From CAWAPS01 sp963783945 (lineage in GTDB: Bacteria; Actinomycetota; Acidimicrobiia; Acidimicrobiales; Palsa-688), in NCBI GenBank assembly GCA_963783945.1, contig CAWAPS010000029.1:306760-370759 (forward strand): 64,000 bases of DNA, written 5' to 3'. Under the pieces are notes generated by a model. That model made no database searches and had not been told where the DNA came from. It saw nothing but the letters and a program-made list of their open reading frames with translations. Every line of letters starts with the position of its first letter. The first letter of the stretch is position 1. This document shows positions 16,255-25,043 of the stretch, piece by piece. Position numbers and translations under genes: made by a program.

Positions 16255-17408
16255 AGCAGCGGCCATCCCGGCTGCGGGACCGCGGATCCGTCGGCCGATC
16301 CGCGACCTGTCTTGTCCCCGCCCGGTCCGTCCGGCATCCGGCCAGCGGTTCGCCCACCTCCCCCGAACCCACTCCCGACCCCGCCGACCCCCACAGGCTC
16401 GCCCGCGACGCTCTTTCCGGTGACCCGACGGCCGCCCCGCCGGCGCCAGGCGATACCCGACAGGGCCTCGAGCACCACCCGGTTGCCGAGGAACGCGGTG
16501 ATCTCGGCGTGGTCGTAGGGGGGAGACACCTCCACCACGTCCAACCCGCCGAGCGGGACCTCCATGGCAATGCGGCGGACGGCGTCCAGCAGCTGCCGGG
16601 CCGAGAGACCCCCCGGCTCAGGGGTGCCGGTCCCGGGCGCCGAGCCGGGGTCCACCACATCGACGTCCACCGACAAGAAGACGGCATCACTTTCGTCGGT
16701 CGCAATCTCCATGGCCTCGGTCAGGCAGGCGTCGAGGCCCCTTTCCCCGACCTCGGTCATCTCGAAGCTGCGCATGCCTTGCTGCTCCATCCAGGCCAGC
16801 GTCTCGGGGTCCGGCCAATAGCCACGAAGGCCGATCTGCAGGAATCGGTCCCCTCGAGCCGCCCCGGAATCGATAAGGCGACGCATCGGGGTCCCGTGCC
16901 CGATCAGCGAGCCGAACTGGATGTCCGCGGTATCGGCGTGGGCGTCGAAATGGATTACTGACACCCGGCCCCACCCGACGTGGCGGGCGACACCGGTCAC
17001 GTCGGGCCAGGCGATGGTGTGGTCCCCGCCGAGCACGACCGGGATGGCGCCGGTCGACGCCACCTGGAGGACCGCGGCTTCGAGCCGCTGCATCGACTTC
17101 TCGATCTCGCCGGCGGGCATCTCCACGTCGCCCACATCGACGACCGATAGTTCGGTAAGCGGGTCGACCCCGAGGGCCAGGTGAGGGCGGCTCCCATCGT
17201 GAGGTAGATAGTCGGTCAGTCGGATCGCCTGGGGTCCGAAGCGGGCTCCGGGCCGATGGGAGGTGCCCCCGTCGTATGGCGCACCGAGGATGACCGCCTG
17301 CGCGCCAGAATACGTAGAAGATTGCGACAGGTCGGCTGGCGGGACGCCCAGGAAGGTGGCGTCCGGCCCGTACATGTTGCCGATGCGGCCTCCGCCCTCG
17401 GCGCTCAT
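16227..17408 (-). CDS. speB: Agmatinase-family ureohydrolase
   Basis: The protein has the binuclear manganese motifs of ureohydrolases: GGDHTIAWP, FDAHADTADIQ and SVDVDVVDPGSAPGTGTPEP. The last two are closer to agmatinase or guanidinobutyrase than to arginase. Agmatinase hydrolyses agmatine to putrescine and urea, which would feed the amine catabolism genes at 25-33 kb. Homology ends near residue 318. The last ~75 residues are Gly/Arg-rich and the final ~10 are encoded by the edge of repeat element A, where the stop codon lies. The gene ends upstream of a DtxR-family regulator gene transcribed into it with a 6-base spacer. Exact substrate is uncertain. Confidence 0.85.
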   Translation of the reverse strand: MSAEGGGRIGNMYGPDATFLGVPPADLSQSSTYSGAQAVILGAPYDGGTSHRPGARFGPQAIRLTDYLPHDGSRPHLALGVDPLTELSVVDVGDVEMPAGEIEKSMQRLEAAVLQVASTGAIPVVLGGDHTIAWPDVTGVARHVGWGRVSVIHFDAHADTADIQFGSLIGHGTPMRRLIDSGAARGDRFLQIGLRGYWPDPETLAWMEQQGMRSFEMTEVGERGLDACLTEAMEIATDESDAVFLSVDVDVVDPGSAPGTGTPEPGGLSARQLLDAVRRIAMEVPLGGLDVVEVSPPYDHAEITAFLGNRVVLEALSGIAWRRRGGRRVTGKSVAGEPVGVGGVGSGFGGGGRTAGRMPDGPGGDKTGRGSADGSAVPQPGWPLLDPRRRRRV

Positions 17409-17414
17409 TCCCTT

Positions 17415-18074
17415 CTACGCAGCGGTCACGAACAGCTGCTGGGCGAGCGTCGGCCCCAGGGCGATCGTCTGGGCGCCGAGGTCGAGCGTCAGCGTTCCGT
17501 CGGGGGCCCGCGACCGGATCGTCGCCTCCGTCCCGGGGATGAAGCCACACGAGGAAAGGTACGAGAGCGAGTCCTGGTCGATCTCCAACCGCTCGGTAAG
17601 CCGGGCGAAGCGAATGTGGTCGCCCTCGCGGCTCGCCGCCAGCACCGTCAGCTCGGGCAACGCCCCACCCAGGCCCGGGATGGGGTTGCCGTGAGGGCAG
17701 GTAGTCGGATGGCCCAGAAGCTCCACCAGCCGGTCCTCGACCTCGTCGGAGATTACGTGCTCCCACCGGCCGGCTTCGAGATGGGCTTTCTCCCAAGGCA
17801 GGCCGATGATGTCGGTCAGCAACCGCTCGGCGAGCCGGTGCTTGCGGACAACGCTTTCGGCCAGCGCGCGACCGTCGCCGGTCAAGAGCAGTGAGCGGCC
17901 CCTGACTTCTACATACCCCTCATCGCGAAGGCGCTTGATCATTTCCGATACGGCCGGCGCCGAGTGATCCAGCCGTTCGGCCAAGCGGGCCTGAATCACG
18001 GACTCGCCTTCCTCACCCAGTTCCATGATGGCCTCGAGGTACTCCTCGAGCGGCGGGTGAAAGCCTTCGGGCAT
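17415..18074 (-). CDS. DtxR/MntR-family metal-dependent regulator
   Basis: The 219-residue protein has a winged helix (LEEYLEAIMELGEEGESVIQ, SAPAVSEMIKRLRDEGYV), a dimerisation and metal-binding region (RKHRLAERLLTDIIGLPWEK, EAGRWEHVISDEVEDRL, HPTTCPHGNPIP) and a C-terminal SH3-like FeoA-type domain. These are features of IdeR and MntR, which repress metal uptake when loaded with Fe2+ or Mn2+. It is upstream of, and 6 bases from, the manganese-dependent agmatinase in an apparent operon. Metal identity cannot be decided by eye. It is divergent from polA across 69 bases. Confidence 0.92.
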   Translation of the reverse strand: MPEGFHPPLEEYLEAIMELGEEGESVIQARLAERLDHSAPAVSEMIKRLRDEGYVEVRGRSLLLTGDGRALAESVVRKHRLAERLLTDIIGLPWEKAHLEAGRWEHVISDEVEDRLVELLGHPTTCPHGNPIPGLGGALPELTVLAASREGDHIRFARLTERLEIDQDSLSYLSSCGFIPGTEATIRSRAPDGTLTLDLGAQTIALGPTLAQQLFVTAA

Positions 18075-18143
18075 GGCTAGAGCGTACCGCTAACGGGTTG
18101 CACTCGGTTCCGTCGTCATAGGCAGGGCGTAGGCTCATGGGCG

Positions 18144-20850
18144 ATGCCCCGAGTAATGCTGATCGATGGGAACTCACTGCTGTACCGGGCGTTCTTTGCT
18201 CTCCCCACCGACATGGCAACCGCGTCCGGGCAGGTCACGAACGCGGTCTACGGGTTCACGTCGATGCTGATCTACCTGATCAACGAGCACCATCCTGACC
18301 AGCTGGTCGCCACCTTCGACCGCCCGGAGCCGACCTTTCGCCACAAGGCGCTGCCGACCTACAAGGAGGGCCGGGCCGAGACCCCGGATATTCTTCGCCA
18401 GCAGATGGGCTTGGCCCGCCAATTGCTGGAGACCCTCCGTGTTCCGCTCATCGACTTCCCTGGGTACGAGGCCGACGACGTGCTCGCCACCCTGGCGACC
18501 CAGGGAGGGGCGAGAGGCGACGATGTGATTGTTGTCACTGGCGACCGCGACACTTACCAGCTCGTGCAGGACCCCCACATCAGGGTGCTGTACAACAAGC
18601 GAGGGGTGTCGGACTACGTCTTGTACGACGAAGCCGGGATAGAGGAAAGAACGGGCGTCACTCCCGCCAGCTATCCCCAATACGCCGCCCTTCGCGGCGA
18701 TCCGTCCGACAACCTCCCGGGTGTCCCCGGGGTGGGGGAGAAGACGGCGGCCAGGCTGATCAACACGTACGGGGACCTCGACGGCATCTACGCCCATCTC
18801 GAGGAGCTCTCGCCGAAACTGCGCCAGAGCCTGGCCGACTCGGAAGCCCAAGTCAGGGCCAACGCCGCCGTCACTCCGCTTGTCAGAGACGTCGCGGTGC
18901 AGATCGACCCCGCGGAGGCGGCGCTCGGCGGATGGGATCTGGCCGAGGTGCGCCGGCTGTTCGACTTTCTGGAGTTTCGGACTCTCTGGGACCGGTTCCT
19001 CGACGTCACCGGCGGCGACCGGGGAGAGACTCCGGCGAGATCGACGCCGGCTGCCACCCTTGACGTCGAGGTGGAGACATTGGCTGGGCCGGAGGCTGCG
19101 ATTGGCTGTTTCCAGGTCTGGCGGTCGAGACCGGCGGTCCTGGCCATGTCAGCAGCGTGGGCGGGTCGGCCTGGGCGCTCGGAGGTGCTGGGCCTGGCGT
19201 TCGTGGCCCTACCGGCGAAGGACCCCATTTCGGTCACCTGGCTGGATGGGGGCTTGCTGTCGTTGCCCGAGGTTGCGACCGCCCTGGGCGCCCTTCTCGC
19301 AGACGACTCGGTGCGGGTGTCGGCGCACGATGCCAAGGCCCTGATGAGGGCGTTGGCAGCGCGAGGCGTGTCGTTTTCCAATCTGGAACTCGATCCGGCG
19401 ATCGCCGCTTACCTGGTCGACCCGGCCGGGGACCAGTACCTGCTCGAGGACCTGGCTGACCGCTACGCCGGAGTGGACCTGAGGGCCCCCGACGCCCCGC
19501 CACCCGGTCAGCTGGACTTGACCGGCGGAGGGGAGGACGTGAGCGCCGACGCGGCCCGCCGGGCGGCCGCGGTGGCCAAGTTGGTCGTACCGCTCGGCGA
19601 CGCGCTGGCGGCTCGGGGGATGTCCAAGCTCTACGACGAGGTCGAGCGTCCCCTCGTTCGGGTGCTGGCAAAGATGGAGGACGCCGGCGTCCGGGTCGAC
19701 GTCGACGCCCTTCGACTCCTCGCTGGGGAGCTGGCGGCCGAGGCTCGACGGCTGGAGACGGAGATCCAGGATCTCGCCGGGACCGAGTTCGTGGTCAACT
19801 CGACGCCGCAGCTCCGCGAGATCCTGTTCAACAAGCTCGGCCTGACTCCGCAGAAAAAGACCAAGACCGGCTACTCGACCGATGCCCAGACGCTGGAGAA
19901 GCTGCGGGGCGAGCACCCGATCATCGAGGCCTTGCTGCGGTACCGGGAGGTGGAAAAGCTGCGTTCGACCTACGGCGAGTCCCTGCTCGCCGAGGTCGGT
20001 CCGGACGGGAGGATCCACGCCACCTTCAACCAAACGGTGGCGAGGACCGGGCGACTGAGCTCCGATCAGCCCAACCTGCACAACATTCCGGTGAGAAGCG
20101 ATGAGGGACGGCGATTTCGTCAGTGCTTCCTGCCGGCGGCCGGATGCCAAATTCCTGGTGGCCGACTACAACCAGATCGAGTTGCGGGTGATCGCCCACC
20201 TGGCTGAGGACCCGGCGCTGATCGAGGCCTTCCGCACCGAAACAGACATCCACAACGTCACGGCCCGCCGTATCTACGGGGTTGAGGCCAAGGACGTGAC
20301 GCTGGCCATGCGGTCCAAGGCCAAGATGGTCTCATACGGTTTGGCCTATGGCATGGAGGCGTACGGGCTGGCCCAACGCCTGGCTATACCAGTCGACGAG
20401 GCCGCTGAGATCCTCAAGGCGTACTGGGATGGTTTCCCCGCCGTGCGGGCCTATATGGATCAAGTGGTGGCCGAGGCTCGCGATCGGGGCTACACCGAGA
20501 CGTTGTTCGGCCGACGTCGGCTGATTCCCGAGCTCCAATCCGGCCGCTACCAGGTCCGGGCGGCAGGTGAGCGCCAGGCCATGAACGCGGGCATCCAAGG
20601 ACTGGCCGCCGACATCTTCAAGGTGGCCCTGGTCCGCCTCGATGCGCTCCTGTCCGACCGGGAGCTGGCCAGCCGCCTGGTGTTGCAGGTGCACGACGAG
20701 GTGATCGTCGAGGTTCCGCCCGACGAGGAGGACACGGCGGCCGAGGTGGTCATGGACGCCATGACCGGGGCGGCCGACCTGCAGGTCCCCTTGGCCGTCA
20801 ACCTGGCTTGGGGCGCCAACTGGGCAGAGGCCAAGGAGGCCAAAGGCTGA
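18144..20850 (+). CDS. polA: DNA polymerase I, with a reading-frame break near 20142
   Basis: PolA fills gaps and removes RNA primers. The N-terminal 5'-3' exonuclease (MPRVMLIDGNSLLYRAFFAL, YEADDVLATLA, DRDTYQLVQD, GDPSDNLPGVPGVGEKTA) and the polymerase domain (FNQTVARTGRLSSDQPNLHN, VADYNQIELRVIAHLAED, KMVSYGLAYGMEAYGLAQRL, LVLQVHDEVIVEVPPDE) are both intact. The middle domain shows no proofreading DxE motif, as in mycobacterial PolA. Reading continues in frame to codon 666 (20139-20141), then must skip one base so that GAT at 20143 is read; without this a stop occurs at 20207. The rest of the gene is uninterrupted to 20850, about 901 residues in all. A sequencing indel or a recent mutation is more likely than programmed frameshifting, because no slippery site is evident. 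Confidence 0.92.
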
Positions 20851-20889
20851 TAGGGCGCCGGTATCCTGAGCCTTGACCAGGGAGACCCA

Positions 20890-22071
20890 TTGACCAGCAC
20901 CCCACAGCCGGGGCACGGCATATCGGACGAGGAAGCTGACAGCGTCCGGGTGGTGCGGGACGAAGCCGACCGGATCTTCAGCTGGCGTTACGAGCGTGAG
21001 CGGCCCAAGCTGGTCACGCTTTACAACAAGGCGGCGGCGTCGCAATGGAACAGCGTGACCGACCTCGATTGGTCGACCGACGTCGATCCCGAGCGTGTCC
21101 TCGACGACGAGCCTCCGGCGCTCAAGCTCGCCCGGGTGGCTGCGACCCTGCCGGGGTCACCTCTGGCGGCGTGGGGCGAGCGGGAGTTCCGCCAGCTTGG
21201 GGTGGAGTTGTTCAAGGCTCAGCTGAGCCAGTTCATGCACGGGGAGCAGGGCGCCATGATGACCGCGGCCAAGTTGGTCGAGACGGTGCCCTGGATCGAC
21301 GCCAAGTACTACGCCTCGACCCAGACCATGGACGAGGCCCGCCACACCGAGGTATTCGCCCGATATCTGTCGGAGAAGATCGGGGACGCCTACCCGATGT
21401 CGCCCTTTCTGCAGGGGCAGATCTTCGGGTTGTTAGAGGACAGCCGCTGGGATATCGCCTACCTGGGCATGCAGATAATCATCGAGAGCCTGGCTCTCGC
21501 TGCGTTCGGAGACCTCCTGCGCCGGACCTCCGAGCCCCTCCTGTCCAAGCTGCTTCGCTATGTCATGGCCGACGAGGCCCGGCACGTGGCTTTCGGGATC
21601 GTCAGCCTCAGCGAGTACTACCGGGACCTCAGCTCCGCCGAGCTAAAGGATCGCCAGGAGTTCCTTCTCGAGAACACCTTGCGCAACCGCCAACGATCGA
21701 CGACCCCGGAGGTGTGGGAGCGCCTCGGCGTCCGCCTCGAAGATCTCATCCCCCATATGGCCGAAGCGGGCAGCCGGATCGATCTGCGCCCGTTCCAGTC
21801 GTTCCAACGGGCCTTCTTCTCCAAGCTGGTACCAAACGTGGCCAAGCTCGGCCTCCTCGACGCCAACCAGGGGTACTTGCGGGAGAAGTGGGGCGAGGTC
21901 GGCCTGCTGGCGTTCGAACACGCCGACGACACGGCGAGCGACTTCGAGGGGTACGACGTGGTCGGCGCCGAGCGAGCCGCTGAGCGCGGCGGTTTCCCGG
22001 CGGCCGGCGGGCCGGCGGACTCGTCGGCCGACCAGGACGTCAGCTCGGGGCCGGGGCCGTCGACCGGCTAG
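20890..22071 (+). CDS. Ferritin-like di-iron protein
   Basis: This 393-residue helical protein has the ligand pattern of the ferritin-like/ribonucleotide-reductase-R2 superfamily: Glu119 (FMHGEQGAMM), Glu149-xx-His152 (MDEARHTEVF), Glu199 (IIIESLALAAF) and Glu229-xx-His232 (ADEARHVAFG). That set supports a di-iron centre and oxygen chemistry such as N-oxygenation or desaturation. No substrate can be assigned. The start is TTG at 20890 after GGGAGA. The last ~40 residues are Gly/Ser/Pro-rich and probably disordered. It is 40 bases downstream of polA. Confidence 0.8.
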   Translation: MTSTPQPGHGISDEEADSVRVVRDEADRIFSWRYERERPKLVTLYNKAAASQWNSVTDLDWSTDVDPERVLDDEPPALKLARVAATLPGSPLAAWGEREFRQLGVELFKAQLSQFMHGEQGAMMTAAKLVETVPWIDAKYYASTQTMDEARHTEVFARYLSEKIGDAYPMSPFLQGQIFGLLEDSRWDIAYLGMQIIIESLALAAFGDLLRRTSEPLLSKLLRYVMADEARHVAFGIVSLSEYYRDLSSAELKDRQEFLLENTLRNRQRSTTPEVWERLGVRLEDLIPHMAEAGSRIDLRPFQSFQRAFFSKLVPNVAKLGLLDANQGYLREKWGEVGLLAFEHADDTASDFEGYDVVGAERAAERGGFPAAGGPADSSADQDVSSGPGPSTG

Positions 22072-22103
22072 CCACCTCCGGCGGTGCCGATGCCATCGGG
22101 GCG

Positions 22104-22802
22104 ATGAAGCTGACCGGCCGCGAGTTCGAGGCCCTGGCGTCGCACGCCGGACCCGAATATCTGCGGTACTCGTTCACGAAGGGCACCGAGCAGGAGGTGG
22201 CGTTCTTGGCCGGCGCGCTCGACCTTCAGCCGGGCATGAGGGTGCTCGACGTGGGCTGTGGTCCGGGACGCCACTCTCACGCTCTAGCTCGGTTGGGGGT
22301 GGACGTTGTCGGTTTGGACATCTCGCAGGCCTTCCTTGTCGCCGCAGGGGCGGGCCGGTGGGTCCGGGGAGACGCCAGGACCCTGCCGTTTCCGGCGCGC
22401 TGCTTCGACGCCGCCATCTCTCTGTGTCAGGGGGCCTTCGGACTTCTGGGCGGCGATGACGACGGACTGGTCCTCGGCCAGATTGCTCGGGTCGTTACAA
22501 ATGGGGGACGGGTCGCTATAACCGGGTTCTCCGCCTACTTCGCCGTGCGCTTCTTGGAGGAGGGGGACAGCTTCGACGCCGCCGCTGGCGTCAACCACGA
22601 GCGGGCCGAGGTGAAAGGATCCGGAGGCCGGTCCGAATCGTTCGATCTGTGGACGACCTGCTTCACCCCCAGGGAACTGAGGCTCATGGCGGCGGCCGCC
22701 GGGATCGAAATCCGCGGTCTCTGGTCGGTGGGCCCGGGGTCATACGCCGAAAGGCCACCTGACCTGGACCACCCCGAACTGATCCTCATAGGTGAGGTGT
22801 AG
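22104..22802 (+). CDS. Class I SAM-dependent methyltransferase
   Basis: The 232-residue protein has motif I RVLDVGCGPGRHSHALARLG, motif II VVGLDISQAF and a motif IV-like AISLCQGAFGLLG. It belongs to the methyltransferase-11/25 type Rossmann methyltransferases. The ATG at 22104 lies 32 bases after the di-iron protein gene, preceded by GGGGCG, so co-transcription is likely. The substrate is unknown. Confidence 0.85.
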   Translation: MKLTGREFEALASHAGPEYLRYSFTKGTEQEVAFLAGALDLQPGMRVLDVGCGPGRHSHALARLGVDVVGLDISQAFLVAAGAGRWVRGDARTLPFPARCFDAAISLCQGAFGLLGGDDDGLVLGQIARVVTNGGRVAITGFSAYFAVRFLEEGDSFDAAAGVNHERAEVKGSGGRSESFDLWTTCFTPRELRLMAAAAGIEIRGLWSVGPGSYAERPPDLDHPELILIGEV

Positions 22803-22891
22803 ACTGGGATTCCGCGGGCGAGTGGTCGCCTGCGCACTCCTCCCACAACCCCTACCGCGGAGGACTTGCCCGGAAAGAAGGCTACGACTCG

Positions 22892-24370
22892 ATGTCCGAT
22901 ACGACGACCAACCCTACTCTGGTGACCCAAGCCGCTGCGACCTCAGAGATGGGTACTTTCGACGAACAGGGCGAGTACACGCCCCGCCAGATAGTCGCCG
23001 ATGACCTCGGCGGAACCTCACTCGAGGACGCTATCGCCGGCACTATCGTCGAGTTCGAGGACGGAGACATCGTCACGGGCACAGTCGTCAAGGTGGACAA
23101 GGACGAGGTCCTGCTCGACATCGGCTTCAAGTCCGAAGGGGTCATCCCCGCCCGCGAGCTTTCCATCCGCCACGACGTCGACCCGAGCGAGGTCGTCACC
23201 CTCGGTGAGCGCATCGAGGCGTTGGTGCTGCAGAAAGAGGACAAGGAAGGTCGCCTGATCCTCTCGAAGAAGCGGGCCCAGTACGAGCGGGCCTGGGGGA
23301 CCATCGAGGCGGTCAAGGAACGCGACGGTGTTGTTTCCGGCCCGGTCATCGAGGTGGTCAAGGGCGGCCTCATCGTGGACATCGGCCTGCGCGGCTTCCT
23401 GCCGGCGTCTCTGGTCGAGCTGCGACGGGTCCGCGACCTCCAGCCCTACATCGGCCGCAACCTCGACGCCAAGATCATCGAGCTGGACAAAAACCGCAAC
23501 AACGTGGTTCTTTCGCGGCGGGCCTGGCTGGAGGAAACTCAGCGGGAGCAGCGCGAGGACTTCCTGACCAACCTCAAGCCCGGCGAAGTCCGGCGGGGTG
23601 TGGTTTCGTCGGTAGTCAACTTCGGCGCCTTTGTGGACCTGGGCGGCATGGACGGCCTGATCCACGTGTCCGAGCTCTCCTGGAAGCACATCGACCACCC
23701 CTCGGCGGTGGTGGCGGTGGGCGACGAGGTCGAGGTACGGGTGCTCGACGTGGACCACGATCGGGAGCGGATCAGCCTTTCGCTGAAGGCCACCCAATCC
23801 GACCCGTGGCAAGAGTTCGCCAACGCCCACCGGGTCGGCGAACTGGTCTACGGGCGAGTGACCAAGCTGGTGCCCTTCGGAGCGTTCGTCCAGGTCGGTG
23901 ACGGCATCGAGGGACTGGTCCACATCTCCGAGATGGCCAACCACCACGTCGACCTGCCCGAGCAGGTCGTCAGCCCGAGCGAGGAGCTGTGGGTCAAGAT
24001 CATCGAGATCGACCTGCAACGCCGGCGGATCAGCCTTTCGATCAAGCAGGCGGCCGAGGGCGGCGAGGTGGCGGCCGAGTACCGCGAGGCTTTCGGCGAG
24101 CACGCCTACGACGAGCAGGGCAACTACATCGGGGCGGCCGGGTTTGCCGACTTCGAGCCCGAGTCAGAGGCGCAGGCGGCGTGGGCGGAGTACCTCGAGC
24201 AGGGTGGATCTTCCGGCGACGCCGAGGGAGCGACCGCCGGCGAGAGCCTTGAGGGCACCGGTACCGGAGAACCCGTCGATACCGTCGAGCAGGCCGGAGA
24301 GCAGGCCGACTCCGTAGAGCAGACCGATTCCGTAGAGCAGACCGATTCCGTGGAGCACCAGGAGTACTGA
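22892..24370 (+). CDS. rpsA: 30S ribosomal protein S1
   Basis: The 492-residue protein has four S1 OB-fold repeats (for example DIVTGTVVKVDKDEVLLDIG, RGVVSSVVNFGAFVDLGGMD, GRVTKLVPFGAFVQVGDGIE) and an acidic C-terminal tail, as in actinobacterial S1. S1 helps bring mRNA to the 30S subunit. The tail after residue ~435 is Glu/Ala/Gly-rich and ends with three copies of a six-residue unit (DSVEQT) encoded by an 18-bp tandem repeat. The start is ATG at 22892. It lies downstream of polA, as in Mycobacterium. Confidence 0.96.
   Translation: MSDTTTNPTLVTQAAATSEMGTFDEQGEYTPRQIVADDLGGTSLEDAIAGTIVEFEDGDIVTGTVVKVDKDEVLLDIGFKSEGVIPARELSIRHDVDPSEVVTLGERIEALVLQKEDKEGRLILSKKRAQYERAWGTIEAVKERDGVVSGPVIEVVKGGLIVDIGLRGFLPASLVELRRVRDLQPYIGRNLDAKIIELDKNRNNVVLSRRAWLEETQREQREDFLTNLKPGEVRRGVVSSVVNFGAFVDLGGMDGLIHVSELSWKHIDHPSAVVAVGDEVEVRVLDVDHDRERISLSLKATQSDPWQEFANAHRVGELVYGRVTKLVPFGAFVQVGDGIEGLVHISEMANHHVDLPEQVVSPSEELWVKIIEIDLQRRRISLSIKQAAEGGEVAAEYREAFGEHAYDEQGNYIGAAGFADFEPESEAQAAWAEYLEQGGSSGDAEGATAGESLEGTGTGEPVDTVEQAGEQADSVEQTDSVEQTDSVEHQEY
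24308..24358 (+). repeat. 18-bp tandem repeat in the rpsA tail, about three copies
   Basis: Units GAYTCCGTAGAGCAGACC start at 24308, 24326 and 24344, the third incomplete. Each encodes DSVEQT, extending the acidic S1 tail without changing frame. Confidence 0.85.
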
Positions 24371-25043
24371 CCCGGACGGACGGCAGCCCAGGCCTGGCGG
24401 CGAGCCGCCGGCTACGGGCCTAGCCCAGGGCAGGCCGTCGGGCTGCGGTCGGGCCGCGCCGCGGTGATGTCGGCCGCGGCGCTATCGGTCGCGGTGCTGT
24501 CGGGCAGCGGTCTTCGCGTCACGACCGAGGCTCGGCGGGCGACTCGTCTGGCTCGCCCCTAGGCGGCCCCTGGCCGGGCCGGGCCAGGCGGGCCGTGCGC
24601 AGTTGGCCGGCGCTCGGGTGCCTCGGCGGACCCGGGCGGACCCGGGCGGACCCGGGCGGACCCGGCCGGAGCATTTCCCGGAGACAATCTGTATTCTCGG
24701 TGTCAATTCGCACGGAAATCGTCCGAAATTGCTAACGAGAAAACGAAATGTCTACGAAAAAACCGTGGTTGGCGGTCCGTGGCAGGGTCGCCGGCTGACT
24801 GCGCCGCGGGGATTGGATGACCAGCGCCGGCGGCGCGGCTCCGGCGCGGGCAAGTGGGCGCTGCGCGGCCGCCGCCCGGCGTCAGCCGTGCTCCGGCGCC
24901 GCCCGCGGGCCGTGAGCTGGCGTCACCCGTCGCCGGTCGCCCCCGCGTTGGCGCCGCCGGGACCCGCTATCTCTGCCACCGTCGCCCGCCGCCCCTGCGC
25001 TGGCGCCGCCCGACCCCCTACCTCTGCCACCACCGCCGGCCGT
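24371..25043. other. Long non-coding spacer with a hairpin, a 10-bp tandem repeat and an AT-rich patch
   Basis: No convincing gene lies here. Just after rpsA a stem GGCGG-CGAG-CCGCC (24396-24409) could act in termination, but no T tract follows. At 24624-24670 the unit CCCGGGCGGA is repeated about four and a half times. Immediately after, 24671-24770 is strikingly AT-rich for this window (ttgctaacgagaaaacgaaa). At ~24950-25035 an imperfect ~55-base duplication containing TCTCTGCCACC is present. Open frames across it have Arg/Pro-rich shadow composition. Confidence 0.6.

Noticed and set aside
20120..20160. Programmed ribosomal frameshift in polA
   Set aside because: There is no slippery heptamer, stop-codon-pausing context or obvious stimulatory structure at the shift site.
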